Positions 1 to 7,151 of a DNA stretch of 7,199 nucleotides are shown one piece after another. The stretch's first letter is position 1, and each line of letters begins with the position of its first letter. The DNA lies in the NCBI GenBank assembly GCA_945979635.1, contig CAMFPZ010000044.1, forward strand, positions 1 to 7,199. Reading direction: 5' to 3'. The translations under genes were made by a program, and so were the position numbers. The notes beneath the pieces are model-generated. The model saw nothing but the letters and a program-made list of their open reading frames with translations. It ran no database searches and was not told the DNA's origin. This DNA is from an uncultured Eubacterium sp. Lineage in GTDB: Bacteria > Bacillota > Clostridia > Oscillospirales > Acutalibacteraceae.

Positions 1-14
1 TTCTATGGGATTAT

Positions 15-45
15 AAAAACTGCGAGCCGTTCGGCTCGCAGTTTT
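15..45 (-). terminator. Rho-independent terminator after the giant gene, probably bidirectional
   Basis: A perfect 13-bp stem (AAAACTGCGAGCC at 16-28 with its complement at 33-45) closes a 4-nt loop. On the minus strand it begins 15 nt after the TAA stop (61-63), and the stem is followed by a run of five T. On the plus strand the stem is followed by TTTTCTTTAATAT, so it could also stop transcription coming from the left. Bases 1-14 show nothing else. Confidence 0.9.
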
Positions 46-60
46 CTTTAATATAGAAAA

Positions 61-3000
61 TTAGTTATTGTAAAAATCGGATGTATATTTTCTCGATGAA
101 TAGAAGCGATTTACAATATCGAGCATTTCATCACCCGCACCGTTTCTTGCAAAATAGACATAATCCTTTGCATTTATACACCCATCATTCACTGCATCGC
201 AGGCAATAATCGCAATAGTTCCTACATTTGCGGCAGAATTCGAAATATCAATATTTCTGGTTACACCGTACTTATAGGATATGGTAAGCGTTGAAGCTGA
301 GTTATCGCTTACTGTAAGTCTGAAGTCACCATTTTCATCAGTAGTAACAGATGATGTGCCAAGCTTAACTACCGCCCCTTGAACAGGAATTGTACCATAA
401 TCACTGTCAGGAGAATCCATAACAACTACTCTACCGATTATTGCATCAAGTCCATTGACAGTAACACTTGTTACAGCCGAATATCCGCCGTCATAAGCAT
501 AAAAGATAATATCACAGCTTCCCTTTCCTGTTGGAGTGACAACACCTGTTTCTCTATTTACCGTTGCAACATTTTCATTTGTGCTGACAAAGAAGCCGGC
601 TTTTATATTAGGAGTGGTGATAGACGTTGCTCCCTTATACGATGGTGTAATACTAACAGAACCGGAAGAAGGATTATCGAAGGTTATACTTGCGGGGCTG
701 ACGCTAACACCGTGAACCTCGTACTTTGCAAACGAAGGATAGATTTCGTCGGTATATATTTTTCCTGAATAATTATCGCGAACGCTAACAACTATTTCAC
801 CATATGCAGGATTATTTGATGCAGGCTTAACGGTATTTCCGCTTAAGCTCAGGTTATTATTTACTGAACCTATAGAATATCCGATAACAGTATAATCTGC
901 ATTTTCGGGATATACCTTTACACCAAATGAAGCACTGTAATTAGTATATCTTCCGACAGTTGACACTCCAACCTTTGCAAAATCCGTTTCCTCGTTATCA
1001 TAGGTTATTACAACCTTGGAAATATAAGGTGTTGGTACAAATTTTGCTATGAGTGAGGTTGCATTTTCTGCATTAAATGTATACTCTGCCGGTGCATCTA
1101 TTCTGTTTCCGTTAAGATACCAACCCTCGAACAAATAGTCATCGTCAGCAATAGCACATAGCGTTATTTTTTCACCGCGTATAACTTTAATTTGGCTAAT
1201 ATCCTGCGAGTTAATAGTAACTCTTCCATTATCGCCATTAACAGCAGAGATAGTAATTAAATCTCGCATAATGAGAGATGACATAACCTCATTGATTGAG
1301 GATGTAGCAAGGTCAACCTCATCCTGTGCGGCATATTCGGTATTATATACCTGAGTAGCATACTCAACAACAGGTGCAAGCGATGCAAAGGTTTCAGGGG
1401 TATAGTCCTCGCTATTTAATGAATTAGCAATATTGAGTGCCTCAAGAAGTGCTGATTTATCAGCATATACCTTTACACTAAACGTGCAGGTATGAGCATA
1501 ATCATATGAAACAAAGGTTACATTAGTAGAACCTATTTTCAATGGTGACAACGACACATAGCTGCCGTTATCAGAATTTACGACAAGTGCACTGACAATC
1601 TCCTCATTTTCAACAATTGCATATCCGCTTTTGACTGATGCATCATAAATTGCAGATGAAGAAGAAAATGAAATATTTACATTTTGGTTTGTATAATCAA
1701 CCCCATTGAAAGTTACGACACTTTTATCAGGCGATACTCCGGTTACATAATACCTTGAGAATGAAATAGTAGCACTATCAATAAATACCTCATTAGTCAC
1801 TAAATCGGTAACACTTACATAAACAGTACCATAAGCCGGATTATTTTCAGTAGGCTTTACGGTTGTGCCATCAAGAGTCAAATTCTTGCAATCAGTTCCC
1901 AAGAAATATCTTACATAATAATGACTTGGATTACTTGGATTAAGTAAATAACCGATTTGTACCGAATACTTGGTATAATTTGCTATTGTGCCGACGCTTA
2001 CACGCTTATTTGAGACGCTTTCGCCGTCAATAGTCAATTCAACATTTTCAACATAAGTTATCGGAGCAAATCTTGCAATAATTTCGATGTATCCGTCAAC
2101 AGCAAAGGTGTAGTCCTCATCCTGTGAAATGAGTCCGCCATCCGTAGTATACCAGCCTATAAACTCATTATCCTCATCAGCATGAGCGGACAGGGTTGCA
2201 GTTTCGCCGTTTTTAATCGAAAAGGTTGCATTATCACGAGTAGATTGCTCTCCGATAAGCACCTCGCCAAAGCCTTCTACACTTATACTAATATCAGCCA
2301 TATCCTGCTTAACAAGGCTGTTTATAGACTCCTCCAAAGCAAATGCGGCACTGTTGACATCCTCTTGAGAAGCAAATTCGGTATCATAAACTGTCCTTGC
2401 TTCGCTTAATCTTTCAAGCATAGAAGTATAGCTCTCCGGAGTATAATTCTTTTCATCCTTATTCGTTGCATTAGAAATTAAATTCAAAAGAACGGATTTG
2501 TCGGCATAAACCTTTATATCTACATATGCTCTGTGACCACCATCATAAGAAACAAATTCAACAACTGTATAACCAATTGATTTCGGAATTACAACGCCAT
2601 CTGAATTTACTTCGGCAATATTTGGATTTGCGGACAAGAACATACCCTTTTTCAGCGAAGCTGATGATGAATCCGAGGAATTATATGTTATATAAATCTG
2701 TTGTGATTCTGCCATAATACCATTGAAATACAAGGCATTACTACTTGCTGTAACAGATCCGACAGGATGCTTTGAGAACGCTATATATACGCTATCCGTA
2801 AGGCTCTCACCTGTTATGGTGTTGGTAACAACAATCGAAACAACGCCATAGCAGGCATTATTCGAGGATGGTGAAACCTTTGTTCCGTTTAATTTCAAAT
2901 CTGTGCCTGAATAAATATATTCAGAGGTAAAGAAATTCGCATTGGACGGAGTAACTGAATATGAAATATTAACAGATTGGCTGGTGTATGTTTGAAGAGT

Positions 3001-6000
3001 TCCGACATCCTTTGTATAAAAATCCACATCCTGCGATTCAACAAAGATTTTTACACCCTGAACAGCATTTACCTTTTCAAACACAGCACGGAAATATGCC
3101 GAATAATCTATCGAGAAGGTTTCAATTTCATTCGTAGAAATTGTATTTCCGTTGATATCAACCCATTTTACAAAATGATATCCGTCAGCTGAAACAGCCT
3201 GAACAGAAAGCCCGTTTTCAATCAGTACTCGAACAGAATTGTTCTCTCCTGTATAACTAACACCCTCATATAATACGCTACCGCCTTCACCTGCAGACAA
3301 ATATACATTTGCATAAGGATTCTTTTCCAGCCTCGAAAGTGCATCGTTCAAAAGGTCGGCTGCGGAATTAATTTCTTCTTGGGTTGAATCAGGATTGTTG
3401 TATACCTCTCTTGCTGAAGCTAAAGCCTCTTGTACTACGAGATAAGAGTCCTCAGTATAAAATTCCTCAACAAGACTGTTAGCGGTTGTTATAGCTGCCT
3501 CAAGGGCCTTTTTGTTCGTTGTTACAGTTACTGTGGTAACAGCAGTATAGCCGCCGTCGTAGGAATAAAATGTGATTTCACAGCTTCCTATTCCAACCGG
3601 AACAACTGTTCCGTTTTCATCAACAGATGCGACATCATCGTTACTTGAAACAAAGAATCCGTACTTAATAGACGCAGATGTCAATGAAGAAGTTGTATTA
3701 TATTTCGGATTAATTGTTACACTCGATGTTTCTGCATATTCGCCAATTCCGACAAAATTAATTAAATTAGGAGATACAGAAACTCCTGTAACCTGATATT
3801 TCGCAAAGGCAACATATAAATCCTGTGTGAAAACATTATAGTTTTTAGGGTCTGTTACACTGACAGTTATTTTTGCCCAACCTGCATCCGAGGATGAAAC
3901 AGGCTTGCACACACCCTGACTGTCGACTACAATTTTCGAGGTATCAGAGGAAGTAAATATAACCTCATAATCCTCTGCCTCAAGCGGATAAACTGTCGGA
4001 ACGATAGTTGTGGAATAATTCGTGTAGTTAGATAATGCAGATACAGAAATTGTTGCAAAGCCGTTACCATCGGCATCATCGGCACAGTATATTTCGAGTG
4101 CTTCAAGCGGCATATATCTTACGAGACTATTGAATGCATCTCGGAGCTCAACAGTAAGCTCGTCAACCTCTTGCTGCGAATTAAAGAGATTGCCTGCGAT
4201 TTTGTTTACTGCTTCCTGATACAGAGTATCAAAGACATCCCAGCTTGCAACAGACCAGTCATAAGGGTCGAGATTTTCGTAATCACACTCGGCAATAGTC
4301 TTTCTTAGTTCCGTGTAATTAGGCAACACTCGAACAGAAACTGTATCGGTTATTTCGCCAAATACGGATGTTGCGATAACATCTACATATCCAACCTCAA
4401 TACCCTTGAAGATACCGGCATCAGTGATAGTACCAATACTTTCATCCGATACACTCCATTCAACATCCTCAAAGCCCTGGTCCTTCCAAGAGCCTGTTTG
4501 AGAAAGATAAACAAGTGCACTAAAGTTTACCACATCACCGGCCGTAATAAGGTAAGAGCCATCCTCTTGGAGATATAACTCATCCTCCTGTGAAGTAATA
4601 GTAACATCTAATACTGAAATATTTGCAAAAGCAACGGTTGCATAATCCTCGAAGCCCCCTGTTTGGGTTGTTACCTTAACATTTGCAAAGCAGGAGGTAT
4701 TTCCAATAGCATATGCATAAACAGTAGCCCTGCCGTTTTCATCACAGGTTACAGTTGCACTTGCGTGCTTGAGCCTGCGTTCCTTAGTTAGTGCAGCATT
4801 AGTATATTGCGAGGTTGTAAGAGGAGTCGGAGAAAGAATTACGCTTTCCGTATCATCACTCGTAAAGGTCAACTCGTTGAATGAAGCGTCAGCAGGCAAA
4901 ATATCTGCATACATTTCGCAAACACTGCCTCTAATACCGGTCGAAATAGTACCGCTGTCAACCTTGAGCCAAAAGTGCTTTTTTGTAAAGCTAACGCCGG
5001 TTGTTTGAATACCCGACATAATCTGTTTTGTTGCAACGGCTCCGCCATCTTCAAGTACAACAAGCTGATTCACAGTACATCCCGATGCACATAAAATACC
5101 ATCTGCCGTAACATAACAAAATCCGTCGGGCGTATATGCAGGCTGTTCGGCAGTTGCCAGATTATATGTTCCGTCCTCATTAAGCCATCCATAAGAAAGA
5201 TTAGCCGTAAGTCGTTTTGGATAGGTCGTTGGATTTACGGGAGTAAGCTCATCAACCGGCAAGTATTCGTCGCATCCAATCTTGATATATACAATCTTTT
5301 TGTTGCTCTTACCGTATATTTTCAGCTCGGTCTTAACCGTCAAGCCCTCCATAGAAACAACCAAATTAGTTTTATTGGGAGTTACAAAGTTATTATTCCA
5401 TGTTGAGCCGTCAATACCCAGAACTGATAAGCCGTTCTTTTCAGTTTGAACAGCATATTCCTCGTTTTCGATAGAAACATTATAATCATGAGCAACGGCA
5501 CCCTTTGGCATTACATTCACGATTGAAAAATCAGATACCTCGCCCTCGGTAATATCTGTCGTGCCCTCAACCTCGAAGGATTCGATAGGAATTGCACCGG
5601 GAGAAACAATTTCGATAGTAACCGAATCCTGATAAATTACATAAAGAATGAAGTTTACAAGAGGTGTCAGATTATCCTGACCGAACTCGATAACTCCGTT
5701 TATATCCACACCACTGTTCAAAACGGCATTAATAATAGTCAAAAGTGTATTATAATCATCAGTTCCCGACTGAATACCGAGAATAAGTAAGATAGCCTTT
5801 GCTATTGCCTCGTTATCAACAAGCTCACCCGCAGCAGCAAGAGCGTTAAAGGCATCTGTTAGCTTTTGTGTCATACCCTCGACATCGGGCGAAACCTTAA
5901 TTTGAACAGTTCCCTCTTTAAGAGCTGTAAAGTGTCCGTTTTCATCCACAGTTGCAAGCTCGCTTCCGAGAACACCATACTGTCCTGTTACCGTCCAAGT

Positions 6001-6810
6001 AGGGGTATAGTGGGTACGAACGGGAGTAATAATTCCCTCAAAATCCATTTCATATCCGACTGCAACCTTACGCGGTATGTCATCATAATTCTTAATAAAT
6101 GCAGCATTTGGTATAACATCGGATAAAAGTGCATCGCTCTTAAGAACCAAAACTCGAACTGTATCGGAATCGACTGAATTACCCTCGGCATCCTTAAGGG
6201 TTGCGGTTATACCAACATCATACTTATCAAGGTATTCCTTCAATGAAGCAGTGAGCTGGTCTGAATACTGCTCGAGTCCTATAGTCGTTAGAATACCGTT
6301 CAATATTTTCGTTACATCCTCGGTATCTAAATCGTCAATATCGTAAGCACCGTTTTCGAGAGCGTTTAATATAGCCGAAGCTAGGGATTCGCCAACAACA
6401 GGGATTGTTCCAACTTCATTTTTTATCCAATTTCGGATAGCCTCACCCTTGGTCGCATCATAGCCATGAATCTTTCCGTCATTATTCTCACAAAACGCAA
6501 GGTATCTCGCATCGGAAGTCCAATCGACAGTATAACCCTCCAAGCCTATTGGCATTCCGGATGTTGTTGTGTCCCATACAGTACCATCGGAATAAACCAA
6601 ACAGGCATAGAGCTGAATATCGTACTGCTCCATAACCTGAAGCTGTTCTGTTACTTCGACAAATTCATTATTACTGTTGTAATAGTAAACCTGCAAATCG
6701 AAATCCTTTGAGAAATCAGCAACAGCATATGCGAAAAAAGCAAAGCATGTTGATGTTACCAAAATAATCATTGCCAGCAATAATGAAAACATTTTTTTGG
6801 TCTTTTTCAT
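61..6810 (-). CDS. Giant secreted multidomain surface protein (Ig-like / FIVAR / InlB-like repeats, dockerin-like tail)
   Basis: This 2249-residue protein is probably an extracellular adhesin or scaffold; no catalytic domain is visible, so its ligand is unknown. Residues 1-31 form a signal peptide. Residues about 32-225 and 247-403 are two Ig-like domains, each split by a helical segment. Residues about 405-510, 512-603, 604-732 and 733-830 look like further Ig-like domains; the last two have BIG_2 features, such as WSVSDESIGTITDAGIF. Residues 831-2119 are four composite units containing FIVAR helices, InlB-type beta repeats (units 2-4 only) and two Ig-like domains each. Residues about 2122-2200 resemble a carboxypeptidase-regulatory-like fold, and 2204-2249 a half dockerin. 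The ATG at 6808-6810 is chosen because GGAGGG lies 6 nt upstream and a signal peptide follows at once. LPXTG, SLH and a C-terminal membrane helix are absent. The mature part has about 20 scattered cysteines. The gene is flanked by its own promoter and terminator, so it is probably monocistronic. The reading frame is certain; the domain names are from pattern recognition and the role is inference. Confidence 0.93.
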   Translation of the reverse strand: MKKTKKMFSLLLAMIILVTSTCFAFFAYAVADFSKDFDLQVYYYNSNNEFVEVTEQLQVMEQYDIQLYACLVYSDGTVWDTTTSGMPIGLEGYTVDWTSDARYLAFCENNDGKIHGYDATKGEAIRNWIKNEVGTIPVVGESLASAILNALENGAYDIDDLDTEDVTKILNGILTTIGLEQYSDQLTASLKEYLDKYDVGITATLKDAEGNSVDSDTVRVLVLKSDALLSDVIPNAAFIKNYDDIPRKVAVGYEMDFEGIITPVRTHYTPTWTVTGQYGVLGSELATVDENGHFTALKEGTVQIKVSPDVEGMTQKLTDAFNALAAAGELVDNEAIAKAILLILGIQSGTDDYNTLLTIINAVLNSGVDINGVIEFGQDNLTPLVNFILYVIYQDSVTIEIVSPGAIPIESFEVEGTTDITEGEVSDFSIVNVMPKGAVAHDYNVSIENEEYAVQTEKNGLSVLGIDGSTWNNNFVTPNKTNLVVSMEGLTVKTELKIYGKSNKKIVYIKIGCDEYLPVDELTPVNPTTYPKRLTANLSYGWLNEDGTYNLATAEQPAYTPDGFCYVTADGILCASGCTVNQLVVLEDGGAVATKQIMSGIQTTGVSFTKKHFWLKVDSGTISTGIRGSVCEMYADILPADASFNELTFTSDDTESVILSPTPLTTSQYTNAALTKERRLKHASATVTCDENGRATVYAYAIGNTSCFANVKVTTQTGGFEDYATVAFANISVLDVTITSQEDELYLQEDGSYLITAGDVVNFSALVYLSQTGSWKDQGFEDVEWSVSDESIGTITDAGIFKGIEVGYVDVIATSVFGEITDTVSVRVLPNYTELRKTIAECDYENLDPYDWSVASWDVFDTLYQEAVNKIAGNLFNSQQEVDELTVELRDAFNSLVRYMPLEALEIYCADDADGNGFATISVSALSNYTNYSTTIVPTVYPLEAEDYEVIFTSSDTSKIVVDSQGVCKPVSSSDAGWAKITVSVTDPKNYNVFTQDLYVAFAKYQVTGVSVSPNLINFVGIGEYAETSSVTINPKYNTTSSLTSASIKYGFFVSSNDDVASVDENGTVVPVGIGSCEITFYSYDGGYTAVTTVTVTTNKKALEAAITTANSLVEEFYTEDSYLVVQEALASAREVYNNPDSTQEEINSAADLLNDALSRLEKNPYANVYLSAGEGGSVLYEGVSYTGENNSVRVLIENGLSVQAVSADGYHFVKWVDINGNTISTNEIETFSIDYSAYFRAVFEKVNAVQGVKIFVESQDVDFYTKDVGTLQTYTSQSVNISYSVTPSNANFFTSEYIYSGTDLKLNGTKVSPSSNNACYGVVSIVVTNTITGESLTDSVYIAFSKHPVGSVTASSNALYFNGIMAESQQIYITYNSSDSSSASLKKGMFLSANPNIAEVNSDGVVIPKSIGYTVVEFVSYDGGHRAYVDIKVYADKSVLLNLISNATNKDEKNYTPESYTSMLERLSEARTVYDTEFASQEDVNSAAFALEESINSLVKQDMADISISVEGFGEVLIGEQSTRDNATFSIKNGETATLSAHADEDNEFIGWYTTDGGLISQDEDYTFAVDGYIEIIARFAPITYVENVELTIDGESVSNKRVSVGTIANYTKYSVQIGYLLNPSNPSHYYVRYFLGTDCKNLTLDGTTVKPTENNPAYGTVYVSVTDLVTNEVFIDSATISFSRYYVTGVSPDKSVVTFNGVDYTNQNVNISFSSSSAIYDASVKSGYAIVENEEIVSALVVNSDNGSYVSLSPLKIGSTNVTFVSYDYAHTCTFSVKVYADKSALLEALNIANSLNSEDYTPETFASLAPVVEYATQVYNTEYAAQDEVDLATSSINEVMSSLIMRDLITISAVNGDNGRVTINSQDISQIKVIRGEKITLCAIADDDYLFEGWYLNGNRIDAPAEYTFNAENATSLIAKFVPTPYISKVVITYDNEETDFAKVGVSTVGRYTNYSASFGVKVYPENADYTVIGYSIGSVNNNLSLSGNTVKPASNNPAYGEIVVSVRDNYSGKIYTDEIYPSFAKYEVHGVSVSPASITFDNPSSGSVSITPSYKGATSITTPNIKAGFFVSTNENVATVNRETGVVTPTGKGSCDIIFYAYDGGYSAVTSVTVNGLDAIIGRVVVMDSPDSDYGTIPVQGAVVKLGTSSVTTDENGDFRLTVSDNSASTLTISYKYGVTRNIDISNSAANVGTIAIIACDAVNDGCINAKDYVYFARNGAGDEMLDIVNRFYSSRKYTSDFYNN
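64..201 (-). other. Degenerate single dockerin-like tail (residues 2204-2249)
   Basis: DAVNDGCINAKD (2205-2216) fits the first calcium loop of type I dockerins (D-x-N-x-D-G-x-I-N-x-x-D), except that the third position is Val instead of Asn or Asp. A complete type I dockerin has two such loops. The rest of this tail (from YVYFARNGAG to the end) has no second loop. It may be a relic, a half-dockerin that binds a partner, or a lineage-specific anchoring tail. The resemblance is visible, but binding to a cohesin is inference. Confidence 0.5.
211..447 (-). other. Carboxypeptidase-regulatory-like beta domain (residues about 2122-2200)
   Basis: The segment opens with IIGRVVVMD and continues with PVQGAVVKLGTSSVTTDENG, DFRLTVSD and LTISYKYG. 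This is the G-x-V, G-A-x-V-x-L, T-D-x-x-G-x-F order typical of carboxypeptidase-regulatory-like (transthyretin-like) domains. In secreted bacterial proteins such domains are non-catalytic spacers or binding modules. Here it links the Ig array to the dockerin-like tail. Confidence 0.65.
454..1455 (-). repeat. Composite protein repeat unit 4 of 4 (residues 1786-2119)
   Basis: The order is FIVAR (1786-1848, with DYTPETFASLAPVVEYA and AAQDEVDLA), InlB-like domain (1850-1928, with NGDNGRV, YLFEGWYLNG and IAKFVP), Ig-like type A (1929-2029, with RYTNYS, NNPAYG and ending PSFAK) and Ig-like type B (2030-2119, with YEVHGVSVSP, GFFVSTNENVATV and FYAYDGGYSA). The type B domain is clearly closer to that of unit 1 than to those of units 2 and 3. 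No FIVAR follows it; the C-terminal module starts directly. Confidence 0.8.
1456..2499 (-). repeat. Composite protein repeat unit 3 of 4 (residues 1438-1785)
   Basis: The order is FIVAR (1438-1501, with NYTPESYTSMLERLSEA and ASQEDVNSA), InlB-like domain (1505-1585, with NEFIGWYTTDGG and IIARFAP), Ig-like type A (1586-1686, with NYTKYS, NNPAYG and ending ISFSR) and Ig-like type B (1687-1785, with YYVTGVSPDKS and FVSYDYAHT). The type B domain is the most divergent of the four: the usual GFFVS-x-N segment reads GYAIVENEEIVSAL and it carries extra residues before SPLKIG. The unit ends with the same KVYADK linker as unit 2. Confidence 0.8.
2500..3513 (-). repeat. Composite protein repeat unit 2 of 4 (residues 1100-1437)
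   Basis: The order is FIVAR (1100-1163, with TEDSYLVVQEALASA and STQEEINSA), divergent InlB B-repeat-like domain (1167-1246, with GEGGSV, GYHFVKWVD and YFRAVFEKV), Ig-like type A (1249-1347, with TYTSQS, NNACYG and ending IAFSK) and Ig-like type B (1348-1437, with GMFLSANPNIAEV and FVSYDGGHRA). It ends in the linker KVYADK. The unit is 338 residues, about 1.0 kb of DNA. The InlB-like module is recognised by its G-x-F-x-G/K-W core followed by a closing A-x-F strand. Confidence 0.8.
3514..4320 (-). repeat. Composite protein repeat unit 1 of 4 (residues 831-1099), lacking the InlB-like domain
   Basis: The unit has a divergent FIVAR-like helical segment (831-903, with NSQQEVDEL and the closing DAFNSLV). 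It passes directly to Ig-like domain type A (904-1004, marked by NYTNYS and ending VAFAK) and then Ig-like domain type B (1005-1099, with YQVTGVSVSP, GFFVSSNDDVASV and FYSYDGGYTA). The InlB-like domain that sits between FIVAR and type A in the other units is missing here, which makes this unit about 70 residues shorter. FIVAR and Ig-like domains commonly form stalks or spacers in Gram-positive surface proteins. Confidence 0.75.
5626..5880 (-). other. Helical insertion 2 within the second Ig-like domain (residues 311-395)
   Basis: The second Ig-like domain shows the BIG_2-type run ELATVDENGHFTALKEGTVQ, then a helix-rich stretch (TQKLTDAFNALAAAG, EAIAKAILLILGI, LLTIINAVLNSGVDING, LTPLVNFILYVIY) before a final strand (SVTIEIVSPG, 396-405). 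The segment INAVLNSGVDING resembles LNALENGAYDIDD in the first insert, which suggests that the two inserts are related. The stretch is hydrophobic but broken by charged and polar residues, so it is not read as a membrane helix. Confidence 0.5.
6217..6459 (-). other. Helical insertion 1 within the first Ig-like domain (residues 118-198)
   Basis: The first Ig-like domain runs through WTSDARYLAFCENNDGKIHG, in the style of a BIG_2 domain, and then breaks into a helix-rich stretch (IRNWIKNEV, ESLASAILNALENG, EDVTKILNGILTTIG, LTASLKEYLDKYD). Beta-like sequence then resumes at about residue 199 (VGITATLKDAEG, TVRVLVL), as expected for the final strands. No known domain is recognised in the insert. 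The boundaries are approximate and the secondary structure is judged by eye. Confidence 0.5.
6718..6810 (-). other. Signal peptide (residues 1-31)
   Basis: The N-terminus has a basic segment (KKTKK, residues 2-6), a hydrophobic core at about 7-27, and small-residue sites at AYA (27-29) and AVA (29-31). Sec-dependent export with signal peptidase I cleavage after residue 29 or 31 is expected. Cys22 follows T-S-T rather than a proper lipobox, so a lipoprotein is unlikely. Confidence 0.88.
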
Positions 6811-6816
6811 AATCGA

Positions 6817-6822
6817 CCCTCC
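6817..6822 (-). promoter_or_regulatory. Shine-Dalgarno sequence of the giant gene
   Basis: On the minus strand GGAGGG lies 6 nt upstream of the ATG at 6810-6808. This is strong base pairing with the 16S rRNA tail at good spacing, and it fixes the start of the gene. Confidence 0.9.
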
Positions 6823-6861
6823 AAGATTGAACTATATATTAATATGTAAATCTCCGACAAT

Positions 6862-6890
6862 ATTATATCATTATGTTGATTATTAGGCAA
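6862..6890 (-). promoter_or_regulatory. Sigma-A type promoter with extended -10
   Basis: On the minus strand the -35 box TTGCCT (6885-6890) and the perfect -10 box TATAAT (6862-6867) are 17 bp apart. A TG one base before the -10 (6869-6870) makes it an extended -10 promoter. Transcription should begin near 6853-6855, giving a leader of about 45 nt that is too short for a typical riboswitch; none is seen. The setting just ahead of the only gene supports a real promoter. Confidence 0.8.
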
Positions 6891-6894
6891 TAAA

Positions 6895-6922
6895 ATAATA
6901 GACAAAAATTTAAAACTGTAAA
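6895..6922 (-). promoter_or_regulatory. Possible second, upstream promoter
   Basis: TTTACA (6917-6922) and TATTAT (6895-6900) on the minus strand are 16 bp apart, each one base off consensus. The region is very AT-rich, so such matches arise easily by chance. It could be a second start site for the same gene, but the downstream promoter is better. Confidence 0.25.
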
Positions 6923-6971
6923 AAATATAGCTGAGGAAATAGAAACTATAAATTCATATTGCAGAATTAAT

Positions 6972-6997
6972 AAGCCTTCCCCTTGAGGGGAAGGCTT
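6972..6997. repeat. Palindrome 1: 11-bp perfect stem, TTGA loop
   Basis: AAGCCTTCCCC (6972-6982) pairs with GGGGAAGGCTT (6987-6997) around the loop TTGA. The plus strand continues TTATTATAGG and the minus strand ATTAATT, so it could act as a weak terminator in either direction. Because its core recurs inverted at 7182-7199, it is annotated as a repeat module and not as a dedicated terminator. Confidence 0.8.
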
Positions 6998-7009
6998 TAT
7001 TATAGGTTT

Positions 7010-7043
7010 CCCTTGTTGCAAGGGTGCGGGTGTCCGGTGGACA
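7010..7043. repeat. Palindrome 2: double hairpin (CCCTTG/CAAGGG and TGTCC/GGACA)
   Basis: CCCTTG (7010-7015) pairs with CAAGGG (7019-7024) around TTG. After the spacer TGCGGG, TGTCC (7031-7035) pairs with GGACA (7039-7043) around GGT. The layout of one C/G-rich hairpin followed by a short second hairpin matches palindromes 3 and 4, although the sequences differ. A small extra palindrome, TGCATTTTAATGCA, follows at 7048-7061. Confidence 0.65.
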
Positions 7044-7072
7044 ACTCTGCATTTTAATGCAAACACTTAAAG

Positions 7073-7116
7073 GCTCCCCTTGTTGTAAGGGGAGCTGTCA
7101 CGCAGTGACTGAGGGG
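7073..7116. repeat. Palindrome 3: double hairpin (GCTCCCCTT/AAGGGGAGC and GTCAC/GTGAC)
   Basis: A 9-bp stem (7073-7081 with 7087-7095) closes the loop GTTGT. One base later GTCAC (7097-7101) pairs with GTGAC (7105-7109) around GCA, followed by TGAGGGG (7110-7116), which could pair alternatively with the CCCCT of the first stem. The plus-strand order is hairpin, second hairpin, G-rich tail. Confidence 0.75.
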
Positions 7117-7151
7117 ATAAATGAAAATTATTAACATTACGCAACTCTTTA

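Noticed and set aside
379..768. A 129-codon plus-strand reading frame inside the giant gene
   Set aside because: It lies antisense to a clearly coding frame, has composition unlike a real protein (rich in Cys, Ile, Arg and Ser), and lacks a ribosome binding site. Other short frames across 2182-6711 were rejected for the same reason.
5641..5790. Possible membrane helices in the hydrophobic stretches around residues 341-391
   Set aside because: The runs are short and interrupted by Asp, Asn and Gln. They fit amphipathic helices of an extracellular bundle better than membrane segments.
6745..6756. Possible lipoprotein signal at Cys22
   Set aside because: The residues before the cysteine are T-S-T without the Leu/Val at -3 of a lipobox, and a better signal peptidase I site follows at residues 29-31.
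6811..6855. Riboswitch or leader peptide ahead of the giant gene
   Set aside because: The predicted leader is only about 45 nt and AT-rich, with no stable hairpin and no short frame with its own ribosome site.
6863..7066. A 67-codon minus-strand reading frame overlapping the promoter and palindromic repeats
   Set aside because: Its N-terminal half is translated repeat sequence and its C-terminal half runs over the promoter of the giant gene. No ribosome binding site or family resemblance is seen.
7042..7148. Direct repeat CAACTCT at 7042-7048 and 7142-7148, as a possible target duplication
   Set aside because: A 7-base match within about 230 bases is expected by chance, and the flanks do not extend it.
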